This document shows positions 9,070 through 21,513 of a stretch of DNA of 64,000 bases, piece after piece. The DNA comes from Deinococcus depolymerans (lineage in GTDB: Bacteria; Deinococcota; Deinococci; Deinococcales; Deinococcaceae). Position numbers and translations under genes: made by a program. Where the stretch lies: contig NZ_BAAADB010000008.1 of the NCBI RefSeq assembly GCF_039522025.1, forward strand, positions 64,065 to 128,064. Reading direction: 5' to 3'. How positions within the stretch are numbered: the first letter of the stretch is position 1; each line of letters starts with the position of its first letter. Under the pieces are notes generated by a model. That model did not search any database, was not told where the DNA came from, and was given only the letters and a program-made list of their open reading frames with translations.

Positions 9070-10134
9070 TCAGGGCAGCGGCAGCGAGTACCCGACCCGC
9101 ACCCCGAAGCCCGCCTGCCCGCGCAGGGTGCGTCCGGCGCTGGCCTCCAGGGTCAGGGTGCCGCTGCCCGCCGGGAGGCTGGCACTCACACCCGTGCGCA
9201 GCGGGGAACTGACGGTCCGCCACGGCTCGTAGGCGGCGTACAGGCGCACGCTGCTGCCGTCACCCAGCAGGTCCGGCGCGGACAGGCTTCCGGTCACGCC
9301 GAAGGTCTTCGGGCCCGCCAGGGCGTCCACGCCCACGCTCAGGCCGCTCTCGGCCGCGTAGGTCAGGCCGCCGGTCAGGCCCAGCACGTCCCGCCCGGCC
9401 AGGACGCCCGAGCGCCACGTCAGGGTGCCGGTCTGCTCGGTCTCGGGCAGGGTGTCGTCCATGGCCAGGGGATCGGTATCGGGGTTGCCGGTGGTCGCCG
9501 GTCCGGTCGTGGCGGGATCCGCAGCGGCCTCCGGAACGCCGGCCGCGTCGGGTTCCGTCAGGGCGGGAGGCACGGGCCGTGTCAGGACGCGGCGGCCCTC
9601 CACGCCCACGCTCAGCTGAGGTTGCGCCCCCAGCTCACCGCCCAGCACGGCGATCAGGTCACGGTTCACGCGGTAACGGGCGCCCAGCACGGCGTTCCAG
9701 CCGCGTTCGCGCAGGTCCGCCGGGGCCTGCGCGAACGGGGCGAGCGGGTCCACGTCCGTGACGGGCGCCGTGAAGTACGCGCCCGCGAGGTTCAGCGCGA
9801 CCGGTCCGAGCCCGGCGCTGGCGCGGCTGTCCACGCGCACGCCACCCTGCCACGTGACGGCGAGGTCCGTGCGGGCCGTCGCGGCGCCCAGCGGCGGCAG
9901 GCTGAGGCTGCGGACGTACCCGACCTGCGCCGCGCGGCTGCCCAGCGCGGCCGACACCTGCCCGCCCAGCAGGTCCAGCTCCGAGACGCCCACGCGCCCC
10001 CACAGTCCGGCGTCCGGGGCGCGGTACGCCACGCCGAAGTCCAGCGTGGCGGCCGGCGCGGACGTCACGAGCAGCGCCGCGCCGAGCGTGACGGGCAGCA
10101 GACGGAAACGGCCGGAACGGGGTAGGGGTCGCAT
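9070..10134 (-). CDS. Exported beta-strand-rich protein, possible outer-membrane barrel
   Basis: This 354-residue protein has a signal peptide ending in APAA. The rest is built of alternating beta strands of the membrane-barrel type (LDLLGGQVSAALGSRAAQVGYV, YAAESGLSVGVDALAG) and ends in GFGVRVGYSLPLP. A low-complexity Asp/Thr/Pro segment (ATTGPATTGNPDTDP) interrupts it near residue 225. No family is recognised with certainty. The ATG at 10134 is chosen over an upstream frame start because a TACGCT -10 box (complement of 10141-10146) lies 6 bases before it. It shares a 75-bp divergent promoter region with the LEA-14-like lipoprotein gene. Confidence 0.65.
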   Translation of the reverse strand: MRPLPRSGRFRLLPVTLGAALLVTSAPAATLDFGVAYRAPDAGLWGRVGVSELDLLGGQVSAALGSRAAQVGYVRSLSLPPLGAATARTDLAVTWQGGVRVDSRASAGLGPVALNLAGAYFTAPVTDVDPLAPFAQAPADLRERGWNAVLGARYRVNRDLIAVLGGELGAQPQLSVGVEGRRVLTRPVPPALTEPDAAGVPEAAADPATTGPATTGNPDTDPLAMDDTLPETEQTGTLTWRSGVLAGRDVLGLTGGLTYAAESGLSVGVDALAGPKTFGVTGSLSAPDLLGDGSSVRLYAAYEPWRTVSSPLRTGVSASLPAGSGTLTLEASAGRTLRGQAGFGVRVGYSLPLP

Positions 10135-10209
10135 GCAGGCAGCGTAGCGCAGCCGGAACCTGACGCGCCCGGTCAGGTTCCGGCGTGGGGGGCGGGGTAG
10201 CCTGGGCAC

Positions 10210-10710
10210 ATGCGCCTGCTTCCTGCCGCCGTCCTGGGCACCGCCGCCCTGTCCCTGAGTGCCTGCGCGCCCCTGCAGCAGATCCTGCAGGTGCCCCGCG
10301 TGGACGTGCAGAACGTGTACCTGCAGAGCCTCACGCTGCCCGGCGGGTTCGGGAACGCCCCGGTCGCGAACCTGACCCTGAACCTGCGGGTCACGAATCC
10401 CAACCCGCTGCCCCTGCGCCTGGCGAACCTCGCGGGGACACTGGTCATCGACGGGGCCGAGGTGGGGCAGGTGTCGTTCCCGAATGTCGCCATTCCCGCC
10501 AGCGGCGTGGCCGAGCAGCGGGCCGACGTGTCCATTCCCGTCACGCTGAACACGGCCGCGTCGTTCCTGAAGGTGGCGCGCGGGCAGCTGGTCACGTACC
10601 GCGTGGACGGCGGGTTCACGGCAGATTTCGGGCCGCTGGGCCTGCAGGACTTCGGGCCGTTCACGCTGGCGCAGGGGCAGTGGAAGCAGGCACCCATCCT
10701 GCCGTTCTGA
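10210..10710 (+). CDS. LEA type 2 (WHy-domain) lipoprotein
   Basis: This 166-residue lipoprotein has signal peptide 1-18 and lipobox LSAC (Cys19). The mature part carries the WHy/LEA-14 signature: [26 protein letters not shown], then the [13 protein letters not shown] strand. LEA-14 proteins are associated with desiccation tolerance, which fits Deinococcus, but that role is only inferred here. TAGCCT at 10198-10203 stands 6 bases before the ATG: a leaderless start. Confidence 0.8.
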   Translation: MRLLPAAVLGTAALSLSACAPLQQILQVPRVDVQNVYLQSLTLPGGFGNAPVANLTLNLRVTNPNPLPLRLANLAGTLVIDGAEVGQVSFPNVAIPASGVAEQRADVSIPVTLNTAASFLKVARGQLVTYRVDGGFTADFGPLGLQDFGPFTLAQGQWKQAPILPF

Positions 10711-10756
10711 GCCTCCCGCCGTTCTGCGCGCCCGGGCGGTACGTTACCCTGTACCG

Positions 10757-12016
10757 GTGACCGATCCCGCCCGCCCCGATCACCCCATGCCAGTGACCCC
10801 GGACGCCGTCAGATCAGACGCCAGCGACCCGCAGCGGGCCTGGGCGTTCCGGCCCGCGTCTCCCCTGCCCGGCGTGCCGGGCGGGCCACTGTCGGGCCTG
10901 ACCTTCAGCGTGAAGGACCTGTTCGGCGTGCCCGGCTGGCCGCTCCGCGCCAGTACCCGCGCGCCCGTCCCGGACCCCGGCCAGAGCGTGCTGGTGCGCC
11001 GCCTGCTGGACCTGGGGGCCAGCGCGACCGGCAAGACGCACCTGCACGAGATCGCGCTGGGCATCACCGGGGCCAACGGCTTCGGCGGGACCACTCACCC
11101 CACCCTGCCGGGGCGCGTGCCGGGCGGCAGCAGCAGCGGCGCGGCCGTCAGCGTGGCGCTGGGGCAGGTGGAGTTCGCGCTGGGCACCGATACCGGCGGC
11201 AGCATCCGCGTGCCCGCCGCGTGGTGCGGCGTGCGGGGCTACAAGCCCACCAAGGGGCACGCCGACTGGAGCGAGGCGGGCGTGCTGCCCCTGTCGGGCA
11301 CCTGCGACCACACCGGGCCACTGGCCGCCGACCTGCGGACCATCATCCGCGTCCACGGGGCCCTGACCGGGCAGCCCGTGCCCCCGCAGGACTGGGCGGG
11401 CCGGCGCGTGGGCCTGTGGCTCCCGGACGGCTGGGTCACGCCGGACGTGCGCGCCGCCGTGCTGGGCGTGGCGGGCACCCTGGAGGGCCTGGGCGCGACC
11501 GTGACGCCCGTGGACTTCCCGGAAGTGCTCGACGCGTACTCGCCCATCGTGCTGAGCGAGGCGGCCGCCGTTCACCGGGACGCCCTGACACTGGACGAGC
11601 CGGGCTTCCTGCCGTTCACGCTGGCCGCGCTGCGGCAGGGCGCGGCCCTGAGTGCCGACGAGGTGCAGGCAGCCTTCGCGCGCCGCGCCGCGTACCGCCA
11701 GCAGCTGGACGCCCTGCTCGGCACCTTCGACGTCCTGCTGGCCCCCGCCGTGCCCACCCCGCCCCCCCACACCGGGCAGGACGAGGTGGACCTGCCGGGC
11801 GGCCCGCTCCCGCTGCGCCGCGCCGTGCTGCGCCTGACCGCGCCGTTCAGCCTGCTGGGCGCCCCGACCGCCGCGCTGCCCACCACGCACCACGCGGGCG
11901 GCCAGCCGTTCGTGGGCGTGCAACTCGTCGGGCGGCACGGGCAGGACGACACGCTGCTGGCCCTGGCCCACGCACTGGACACCGCCCCGGCCACGGGCAC
12001 CCCGAACCCCGCGTGA
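10757..12016 (+). CDS. Amidase signature family enzyme
   Basis: This 419-residue amidase hydrolyses amides by a Ser-cisSer-Lys triad. Visible are the Lys in SVKDLFG (about residue 52), the glycine/serine stretch [14 protein letters not shown] with the cis-Ser, and [16 protein letters not shown] with the nucleophilic Ser. GatA-type partners are absent, and the length is shorter than GatA, so this is a stand-alone amidase of unknown substrate. The start is GTG with TACCCT 6 bases upstream. Its stop overlaps the GTG of the next gene by 3 bases. Confidence 0.88.
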   Translation: MTDPARPDHPMPVTPDAVRSDASDPQRAWAFRPASPLPGVPGGPLSGLTFSVKDLFGVPGWPLRASTRAPVPDPGQSVLVRRLLDLGASATGKTHLHEIALGITGANGFGGTTHPTLPGRVPGGSSSGAAVSVALGQVEFALGTDTGGSIRVPAAWCGVRGYKPTKGHADWSEAGVLPLSGTCDHTGPLAADLRTIIRVHGALTGQPVPPQDWAGRRVGLWLPDGWVTPDVRAAVLGVAGTLEGLGATVTPVDFPEVLDAYSPIVLSEAAAVHRDALTLDEPGFLPFTLAALRQGAALSADEVQAAFARRAAYRQQLDALLGTFDVLLAPAVPTPPPHTGQDEVDLPGGPLPLRRAVLRLTAPFSLLGAPTAALPTTHHAGGQPFVGVQLVGRHGQDDTLLALAHALDTAPATGTPNPA

Positions 12017-12462
12017 AACGCGCCGCCCTCCCCCTGGCGACTCTGGCGCTGCCGGTCCTGCTGGCCGCCTGCGCCCCAACCACGCAACCCGCCGCGCAGC
12101 CCGTGTACTCGTACGCGGGCGAGGCGCGGTTCCTGCTGACCCCGCAGAAGATCCGCGTGACGTACACCGTGGACCCCGTCACGCACGAGGCGCGCGGCGA
12201 GTACCGCAACCTGACCAGCGGCGGCACCTTCACCCTGCGCGGCACGCAACTCCCCAGACCCGGCGGCGCGGCCACCCTGACCGCCACCATCGACCCCGGC
12301 GACACGCCCCGCCTGAACGCCAGCCTGCTGGGCTTCGGCGTCAGCAACGTGCCCCTCAGGGCCAGCGGGCTGCTGGGCGCCACCGTCACGGACACCCTCC
12401 TGAGCGGCACCCTGACCGTGGGCGGCGTGAAGCACAACGTGACCCTGCGCGCCGAACGCTGA
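12013..12462 (+). CDS. Small lipoprotein, beta-rich
   Basis: The protein has 149 residues. The GTG start overlaps the TGA of the amidase gene (GTGA), indicating translational coupling. Signal peptide with lipobox LLAAC. The mature domain is beta-rich ([18 protein letters not shown]... [18 protein letters not shown]); the ending resembles YceI-type lipocalin-like proteins, but the match is too short for a firm call. Confidence 0.7.
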   Translation: MKRAALPLATLALPVLLAACAPTTQPAAQPVYSYAGEARFLLTPQKIRVTYTVDPVTHEARGEYRNLTSGGTFTLRGTQLPRPGGAATLTATIDPGDTPRLNASLLGFGVSNVPLRASGLLGATVTDTLLSGTLTVGGVKHNVTLRAER

Positions 12463-12525
12463 GCGCACCCGCATCAGGCGCACGGCATCAGGCCCGCTTC
12501 ATGAGGGGTGCGTACGCTGCGGCCC

Positions 12526-12984
12526 ATGCGCCGCCACCCCGCCCCCCTCGCCCTGACCGCCGCCCTGCTACTCCCGCTGGCCCTGAGCAGTTGCGCGTTC
12601 GGCGCGTACTTCCCACCCACCACCCCCCTGGAACGGCAGATCAGCGGCGTGTACGAGGGCGTCGGCATCGGCCCCACCGGACGCGTCCCGTACCGCCTGA
12701 CCCTCGGCCTCGTCGAACGCGACGGACGCGCCAGCGGCAGCCTCGTGAACCTCGAAAGCCGCAAAGTCTACACCGGAAGCGGCCCCTTCAGACGACTCGC
12801 CGACGGCACCGAACTCACCCTGACCCTCTACGAGAACGGCACCCACCGCGCCAACCTCTCCCTCATCCGGCACGACACGGACGGCACCGTCACCCTGGAC
12901 GGCCACCTGCGCACCGTCCTCCTGGGCCGCGAAGCCCTCGGGTACACCCTGCAACTCCGGCCCATCCCACCAGCACAGCCCTGA
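12526..12984 (+). CDS. Small lipoprotein of unknown function
   Basis: This 152-residue lipoprotein has lipobox ALSSC and a beta-rich mature domain ([36 protein letters not shown]). The second ATG is taken as the start because TACGCT (12513-12518) lies 7 bases upstream; the GTG six codons earlier overlaps this box. It lies just upstream of miaB on the same strand but has its own promoter. Confidence 0.75.
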   Translation: MRRHPAPLALTAALLLPLALSSCAFGAYFPPTTPLERQISGVYEGVGIGPTGRVPYRLTLGLVERDGRASGSLVNLESRKVYTGSGPFRRLADGTELTLTLYENGTHRANLSLIRHDTDGTVTLDGHLRTVLLGREALGYTLQLRPIPPAQP

Positions 12985-13023
12985 GCCGCCCGCCCCACCC
13001 CCGGCGCACCCGTGACGCTGCGC

Positions 13024-13029
13024 TAGACT
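13024..13029 (+). promoter_or_regulatory. -10 box upstream of miaB
   Basis: TAGACT lies about 80 bases before the miaB ATG. Unlike most genes here, miaB therefore has a real 5' leader and a GAGAGGAGAG ribosome-binding site. No clear -35 box is seen. Confidence 0.5.
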
Positions 13030-13109
13030 GCCCTCCGACCGCCCAGCGCGACACAACGGGCAGGCAAAGGCCCCGGAATCCATCCGACCGGCTGAGAGGA
13101 GAGACACAC

Positions 13110-14489
<1,380 letters not shown>

Positions 14490-14629
14490 CCCGCCCGCAC
14501 CACACGGCCCGCCCCGGCACGCCCGGCGGTGGGCCGCCCCACTGCACCGCCACGCCGCATTCACGGAACTGAAGGTTTCCTCAGCGGCGCGTCACACCCG
14601 GATCAGACTGGACAGGCAAAGTGAGAGGC

Positions 14630-15223
14630 ATGAAGAAACTGATGCTGGCTGCGGTGGGATTGACGGGCATTCTGGCAAGTTGCGGTTCGTTCGGAGCCGC
14701 ACCGGACGGCACCAACGCCGTGATGCGTAAAGTCACGACGGAGTACAAGATCGCGGGAACTGACCCCGCACGTTTCGTGGGCTGTGACCGGATTACCAAC
14801 CCGACGGATGGACGTGCGACGGACACCCAGGTAGTCGTCAACTTCACGGCTGCTGGCAACCTGTCCAAAGTGGATGTAGCTATCGTCGGAGCCTCTGGTA
14901 CGAAGAAGACCCAGACCATTCAGGCTGCTGACCTAAAGAAGAATGCCAACAACGACTATCAGGCTATTTTCGAATTTAAATCCGCGAGCAATGATCTGAT
15001 CCCCGCAAGCATCATCGTCAGCCCCAACCCCCAATTCAGAGAGCCTCGCAATGTAACCGTGGACGGTCGTGACCGAGTCGGCAGCTTCCATGCCGAGATC
15101 CTGGTGTACACAACCGGTGGCGACACCTTCCCCATCACGAGCAAAAATTTGGGCAGCGACGGCAATATTGACGTGTACAGCAAGTGCACCCTTGCCAGCA
15201 CGGCTCAGCCGCTCAGCCAGTAA
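14630..15223 (+). CDS. Lipoprotein of unknown function (paralogue 1)
   Basis: The protein has 197 residues from the ATG at 14630, which follows GAGAGG. Signal peptide MKKLMLAAVGLTGILASC with lipobox LASC. The mature part is beta-rich with a conserved pair of Cys and an FEFKSASNDLIPASIIVSPN segment. The leader peptide and overall layout resemble the next gene, indicating a tandem duplication. Base composition is somewhat less GC-rich than the neighbours. Confidence 0.7.
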   Translation: MKKLMLAAVGLTGILASCGSFGAAPDGTNAVMRKVTTEYKIAGTDPARFVGCDRITNPTDGRATDTQVVVNFTAAGNLSKVDVAIVGASGTKKTQTIQAADLKKNANNDYQAIFEFKSASNDLIPASIIVSPNPQFREPRNVTVDGRDRVGSFHAEILVYTTGGDTFPITSKNLGSDGNIDVYSKCTLASTAQPLSQ

Positions 15224-15332
15224 GCTCCTGCTTCATACCGGCCCCTGCTTCGTGTGGGGGCCTGTTTGTTTTCTCAGGTTCGCTGAGGAATTCATCACAT
15301 TCCGGTCAGGTTCGGCGGGCACAGTGAGAGAC

Positions 15333-15881
15333 ATGAAGAAACTGGCATTGACGGCACTCGGACTGACGGGCCTCCTGGCGGGTTGCGGGGCAACGGTGGT
15401 GATCGGCACTTCTGATCCGGTGCGGAATTTCCGCCTGGTTTCGTATCAGAGTCAGTACACGCTGCCGTCTGATTACGTGGATACGGCGACGGGTACGCGC
15501 TACCCGAAAGGGACTTCGATCATCTGCGACAACTGGAACACGCGCCTGAGCGTGACGCTCGACTGGGACGGCACGGTGGACTTGGTGGGGGCGCGACTGG
15601 TGGGCCGGGATTCCGGGCAGACGCGCACGGTGTACTCGACGCCGCTGGGTGACATGTACTCTGACGCCCCAACGGTGTTCGAGTTCGTGGTCGGGCCGAA
15701 CACCGCGCCTCTGAGCGTGGGGAAGGGTGGGGTCAGTGCGCAGGCGATCGTGGTGACGCCCGTGAACACGTTCACGGTGAAGGGGGCGACGTTCGTGGAC
15801 GTGCAGGCCCAGTCGTCGGACGGTACGAACAGCCCGGTGCGTCAGAGCGTGCAGGCACTTCCTGTGGCGAACTGCTCCTGA
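15333..15881 (+). CDS. Lipoprotein of unknown function (paralogue 2)
   Basis: The protein has 182 residues. Leader MKKLALTALGLTGLLAGC is nearly the same as that of the preceding gene, and the body shares the pattern VFEFVVGPNTAPLS...AIVVTPVN. AGTGAGAGAC precedes the ATG, as AGTGAGAGGC does in paralogue 1, so the upstream regions are duplicated too. It ends at a bidirectional terminator shared with the convergent dioxygenase gene. Confidence 0.7.
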   Translation: MKKLALTALGLTGLLAGCGATVVIGTSDPVRNFRLVSYQSQYTLPSDYVDTATGTRYPKGTSIICDNWNTRLSVTLDWDGTVDLVGARLVGRDSGQTRTVYSTPLGDMYSDAPTVFEFVVGPNTAPLSVGKGGVSAQAIVVTPVNTFTVKGATFVDVQAQSSDGTNSPVRQSVQALPVANCS

Positions 15882-15897
15882 TCTCTGACCTGTGAGC

Positions 15898-15928
15898 GCC
15901 GCCCCCACCAATTGATGGTGGGGGCGGC
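15898..15928. terminator. Bidirectional terminator between convergent genes
   Basis: GCCGCCCCCACCA and its complement form a 13-bp stem around ATTGA. A T-rich TTCTTTC tail follows on the + strand. It ends the lipoprotein gene on one side and the dioxygenase gene on the other. Confidence 0.85.
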
Positions 15929-15938
15929 TTCTTTCATG

Positions 15939-16889
15939 TCAGGTGAGGGGGGTGAGGCCGGCTTCGATCTGGGCGCGGCGGGGTTCGAGGAACGGGGCGA
16001 GGATCAGGGTTTCGCCCAGGTGGTCGGGGTGTTCGTCGACGGTGAAGCCGGGGCCGTCGGTGGCGAGTTCGATCAGGATGCCCTGCGGTTCGCGGTAGTA
16101 GATGCTGTGGAACCAGTGGCGGTCGACTTCGCCGCTGGTGCGCAGGCCCAGGCTGGTCAGGTGGGTGTTCCAGTCGTGGTACTGGTCGTCCTGGACGCGC
16201 AGGGCGATGTGGTGGACGCCGCCGGCGCCGGGGCGGGCGGGGGGCATGGCGGGGTCGATGCGCAGGTGCAGTTCGGCGTGCGGGCCGCCTTGCTGCATGG
16301 CGTAGACGTGGATGGTGCGCGTGGGTTGTTCGGGGTCGGGGTACGTGCCGGCGGGGGTCATGTGGTAGGCGCGTTCGAGGACGCGGGTGGTGGGGAACAG
16401 GTTCGGGAGGGTGAGTTCGCTGGGGCCGAGGCCGTGAATCTGTTTGTCGGTGGGGACGGTGCTGCCTGTCCAGGGGGTGCCGTGCGGGCCGCCCTGCACG
16501 AGGCTGAGGCGCTGGCCTTCGGGGTCGTTGAAGTCGAGGTGGGGGCGGCCGTGGCGGGTGGTGGGGGTGACGGTCAGGCCGTGGGCCGTGAGGTGCGTGT
16601 GCCACCAGTCGAGGGTGCCGTCGGGGATGCGGAGGCTGGTGCGGGTGACGCTGTTGTTGCCGGGTTGTTCGGGTGGGACGGGCCACTGGAAGAAGGTGAG
16701 GTCGCTGCCGGGGGTGCCGGCGCTGTCGGCGAAGAAGAGGTGGTAGGCGGTGACGTCGTCCTGGTTGACGGTTTTCTTGACGAGCCGCATGCCGAGGACG
16801 CCGGTGTAGAAGGCCAGGTTGGCGCGGGCGTCGGCGGTGACGGCGGTGACGTGGTGCAGGCCGTGCGGGGTGAGGGGCGTGGTGGTCAT
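15939..16889 (-). CDS. VOC-family ring-cleaving dioxygenase / glyoxalase-like protein
   Basis: This 316-residue metal-dependent enzyme consists of two vicinal-oxygen-chelate modules. Module one runs from LHHVTAVTADARANLAFYTGVLGMRLVKKT; module two from VHHIALRVQDDQYHDWNTHLTSLGLR and ends with YYREPQGILIELATD. His in the two HH motifs and Glu in LIELATD are the expected metal ligands. Homologues (MhqA/MhqO type) act in quinone/hydroquinone detoxification. The ATG at 16889 is preferred to the GTG two codons earlier. The gene is followed by the shared terminator. Confidence 0.8.
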   Translation of the reverse strand: MTTTPLTPHGLHHVTAVTADARANLAFYTGVLGMRLVKKTVNQDDVTAYHLFFADSAGTPGSDLTFFQWPVPPEQPGNNSVTRTSLRIPDGTLDWWHTHLTAHGLTVTPTTRHGRPHLDFNDPEGQRLSLVQGGPHGTPWTGSTVPTDKQIHGLGPSELTLPNLFPTTRVLERAYHMTPAGTYPDPEQPTRTIHVYAMQQGGPHAELHLRIDPAMPPARPGAGGVHHIALRVQDDQYHDWNTHLTSLGLRTSGEVDRHWFHSIYYREPQGILIELATDGPGFTVDEHPDHLGETLILAPFLEPRRAQIEAGLTPLT

Positions 16890-16944
16890 GCCCACAGAGT
16901 AAATCGTTTGACGTTAAGCGATTGTGACGAGCCGACAGCTGTCA

Positions 16945-17078
16945 TACGGACTCCGATTGAATGGGCTGCAAAGCCCGCTGGGTCCGAGCGAAGCGAGTGG
17001 GAGCTGGGCGGGTTCCGGACGTGGAGTTGGCAACCCGGTGCTGTTCCGGGTTGTTAACGAAACAAACGGCAGTCCGTA
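16945..17078 (+). mobile_element. MITE-like inverted-repeat element, copy 5 (short form)
   Basis: Flanked by TCA at 16942-16944 and 17079-17081. The right TCA is the TGA stop of the DinB gene on the minus strand. The second hairpin reads GTTGGCAACCCGG...CCGGGTTGTTAAC: its bases differ from copy 4 but pairing is mostly kept. Confidence 0.92.
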
Positions 17079-17597
17079 TCACACCGCACCCTCCACGTCC
17101 CACGCACCGCCCCGCACCACCCGCCGCTCCCAGCCCAGCACGTCCCCCTCCTCCACGTCCGGCACGCCCAGCACCCGCAGCAGGTGAATCAGCTGCGCCC
17201 GGTGATGCATCGAATGCGTGATCACATGCGCGATCCCACCCCCGAACGACTTGCGCCGGGGCGGATCATCCAGCACGTCCACCCAGGTGTCGTCCAGCCG
17301 CCCCTCCGCCTGCACGTGCCGCGCCAGCGCCGCCAGCTGCGGCCCCACCACCTCCAGCCGCCGCGCCAGCTCATCCAGACCGACCCGATCACCCGGCCCC
17401 TCGCGCGGCGGGACGCTGCCCATCAGGTCCGTCCAGACCTCCATGTTCCGCACGATGTGCGCCAGCGTCGCCCGCACCGTCCGCCACCCCAGCTCGAACG
17501 GCTCATCCAGCTGCGCCTCGCTCAGGAAGCGCGCCTGATCCAGCAGCCGCCCCGTCGTCCACGCGTCATGCCCCAGCAACCGCTCCAGCAGATCCAT
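17079..17597 (-). CDS. DinB/YfiT-like four-helix metalloprotein
   Basis: The 172 residues carry the DinB-fold His triad: His47 in LAHIV and two His in the HSMHHRAQLIHLLR helix. DinB-like proteins are expanded in Deinococcus, and many act as thiol-dependent transferases. A TAGAGT box (complement of 17603-17608) lies 5 bases before the ATG. The stop codon is shared with the flanking duplication of repeat copy 5. Confidence 0.85.
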   Translation of the reverse strand: MDLLERLLGHDAWTTGRLLDQARFLSEAQLDEPFELGWRTVRATLAHIVRNMEVWTDLMGSVPPREGPGDRVGLDELARRLEVVGPQLAALARHVQAEGRLDDTWVDVLDDPPRRKSFGGGIAHVITHSMHHRAQLIHLLRVLGVPDVEEGDVLGWERRVVRGGAWDVEGAV

Positions 17598-17722
17598 AGC
17601 GCACTCTACCCACGCCCAAACAGAAAGCGGGCCGCAGGGTCACCCCCACCGCCCACTTCCCACCACCGCCTTTCGCGGCTTCTCGTTCCACTCGGTTCAG
17701 GGCGCCGCCCTGAACGCCGCCC

Positions 17723-18904
17723 TCACAGCACTTCGAACAGACCCGCCGCGCCCATGCCGCCCCCGATGCACATGGTCACGACCACGTGCTTCGCGCCGCG
17801 GCGTTTGCCTTCCAGCAGCGCGTGCCCGGTCAGGCGCGCACCGCTCATGCCGTACGGGTGCCCGATGCTGATGGAACCGCCGTTCACGTTGTACTTCTCC
17901 GGGTCGATGCCCAGCGTGTCCCGGCAGTACAGGGCCTGCACGGCGAACGCCTCGTTCAGTTCCCACAGGTCGATGTCGTCCACCTTGAGGCCGTGACGCC
18001 TGAGGAGTTTCGGCACGGCGAACACGGGGCCGATGCCCATCTCGTCCGGTTCACAGCCCGCGACGGCAAAGCCCTTGAACAGACCCAGCGGGGCGAGGCC
18101 GCGCTCGCGGGCCATGTCGGCGTTCATGACGACCACGGCCGCCGCGCCGTCACTGAGCTGACTGGCGTTCCCGGCGGTGATCACGCCCCCCTCGAACACG
18201 GGTTTCAGCTTGCCCAGGCCCTCCAGGGTGGTGTCGGCGCGGTTCCCCTCGTCCAGCGTGCGGGTCACGGTCTGGTCACTGATCTCGCCCGTGGCCTTGT
18301 CCTGCACCTTCATGGTCGCGGTCATGGGCACGATCTCATGCTCGAACAGTCCTGCCTGCTGGGCGCGGGCGGTACGCATCTGCGAGTGGTACGCGTACTC
18401 GTCCTGCGCCTCGCGGCTGATCCCGTAACGCCGGGCGACAATCTCGGCGGTCTCCAGCATGGGCATGTAGATCTCGGGCTTGTGCTCCATGAGCCACTCG
18501 CCCCGCAGGCGGTACTTGTTCGCGTGCTCGTTCTGCGTCAGGCTGATGCTCTCCAGGCCCCCCGCCACGAACACGTCACCCTGACCGGCCATGACGCTGT
18601 TCGCGGCGGTCGCGATGGTCTGCAGGCCGCTGGAGCAGAAACGGTTCACGGTCTGCCCCGCCACGCTCACGGGCAGCCCGGCCCGCAGCGCGATCTGCCG
18701 GGCAATGTTGCTGCCGGTCGCGCCCTCCGGGTTCCCGGCGCCCATGATCACGTCCTCGACCTCGGACGGATCGATCCCGGCCCGCTGCACCGCGTGCAGA
18801 ACAGCGTGCGCGCCGATATCGGAGCCGTGCGTGTCGTTCAGGAAGCCCCGGTAGGCCTTGCCGATGGGGGTGCGGGCAGTGGAAACAATGACAGCGTCTT
18901 TCAT
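17723..18904 (-). CDS. Acetyl-CoA acyltransferase (thiolase)
   Basis: The thiolytic last step of fatty-acid beta-oxidation. The 393 residues are full length. The nucleophile is Cys90 in NRFCSSGLQ; the C-terminal catalytic His is in [14 protein letters not shown] and the acid-base Cys in [13 protein letters not shown]. The ATG has AGGAG upstream. It lies downstream of the FadB-like gene and a small gene on the same strand, forming a beta-oxidation unit. Confidence 0.93.
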   Translation of the reverse strand: MKDAVIVSTARTPIGKAYRGFLNDTHGSDIGAHAVLHAVQRAGIDPSEVEDVIMGAGNPEGATGSNIARQIALRAGLPVSVAGQTVNRFCSSGLQTIATAANSVMAGQGDVFVAGGLESISLTQNEHANKYRLRGEWLMEHKPEIYMPMLETAEIVARRYGISREAQDEYAYHSQMRTARAQQAGLFEHEIVPMTATMKVQDKATGEISDQTVTRTLDEGNRADTTLEGLGKLKPVFEGGVITAGNASQLSDGAAAVVVMNADMARERGLAPLGLFKGFAVAGCEPDEMGIGPVFAVPKLLRRHGLKVDDIDLWELNEAFAVQALYCRDTLGIDPEKYNVNGGSISIGHPYGMSGARLTGHALLEGKRRGAKHVVVTMCIGGGMGAAGLFEVL

Positions 18905-18949
18905 GGTGGAACTCCTGGGTCGGTGAGGGGGCGGGTTCAGCGGGTGGGT

Positions 18950-19258
18950 TTACCGCAGGGTGCGTTCGCCGCTGAGCGTGCAGAGAATGGCGTGTGGGCT
19001 GTGCTGCTCGATCTGGTCTGTCAGCGTGAAGAACGCGTCCCGGTAGGTTTCAGGCGGCGCGGACGGCCCGTGCAGCGCGAACAGGTGAGTGTACGACCTT
19101 GTCTGTTCCTCGCGGGTGCCGATGCGGCGCACCATCTCGCCCAGAGCCTGCGGGTCGGTCGGCATGGCCCGCAGGGTGAACGGCGGGTGAATCAGCGCGG
19201 TCAGTCTCGGTACGTCCGCCCCGGCAGGGAGCAGCAGCAGGGCGTCCGGGACGTCCAT
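18950..19258 (-). CDS. Small hypothetical protein in the beta-oxidation cluster
   Basis: This 102-residue soluble protein has no motif I recognise. It starts 5 bases after the stop of the FadB-like gene and ends 45 bases before the thiolase ATG, so it is almost certainly co-transcribed. The context suggests, but does not show, a role linked to fatty-acid oxidation. Confidence 0.6.
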   Translation of the reverse strand: MDVPDALLLLPAGADVPRLTALIHPPFTLRAMPTDPQALGEMVRRIGTREEQTRSYTHLFALHGPSAPPETYRDAFFTLTDQIEQHSPHAILCTLSGERTLR

Positions 19259-19263
19259 GTGGG

Positions 19264-21366
<2,103 letters not shown>

Positions 21367-21428
21367 GGTAGGGCCTCCTGGAAGAGTGTGTTGCGGTGTG
21401 GTTGTGGCGCGGTCCCTAGCTTTTCACG

Positions 21429-21482
21429 ATTCCTGAACCCGGTCAAACACGTTCACGTTCAAGATGTACGTCAACGTTCACT
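21429..21482. promoter_or_regulatory. Possible operator in the fadB/quinone-reductase divergent region
   Basis: The 147 bases between the two divergent genes contain CGTTCA three times within 40 bases (around 21451-21480). A nearby TGAACCCGGTCA is an imperfect palindrome. Both could bind a TetR-type fatty-acid regulator. This is pattern only; no consensus can be checked here. Confidence 0.3.
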
Positions 21483-21500
21483 TTCGGGGTGACAGTCGGG

Positions 21501-21506
21501 TATGCT
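21501..21506 (+). promoter_or_regulatory. -10 box of a leaderless transcript (quinone oxidoreductase)
   Basis: TATGCT lies 7 bases before the ATG at 21514. A weak -35-like TTCACT stands 18 bases upstream at 21477-21482. Confidence 0.65.
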
Positions 21507-21513
21507 GCGCCTC

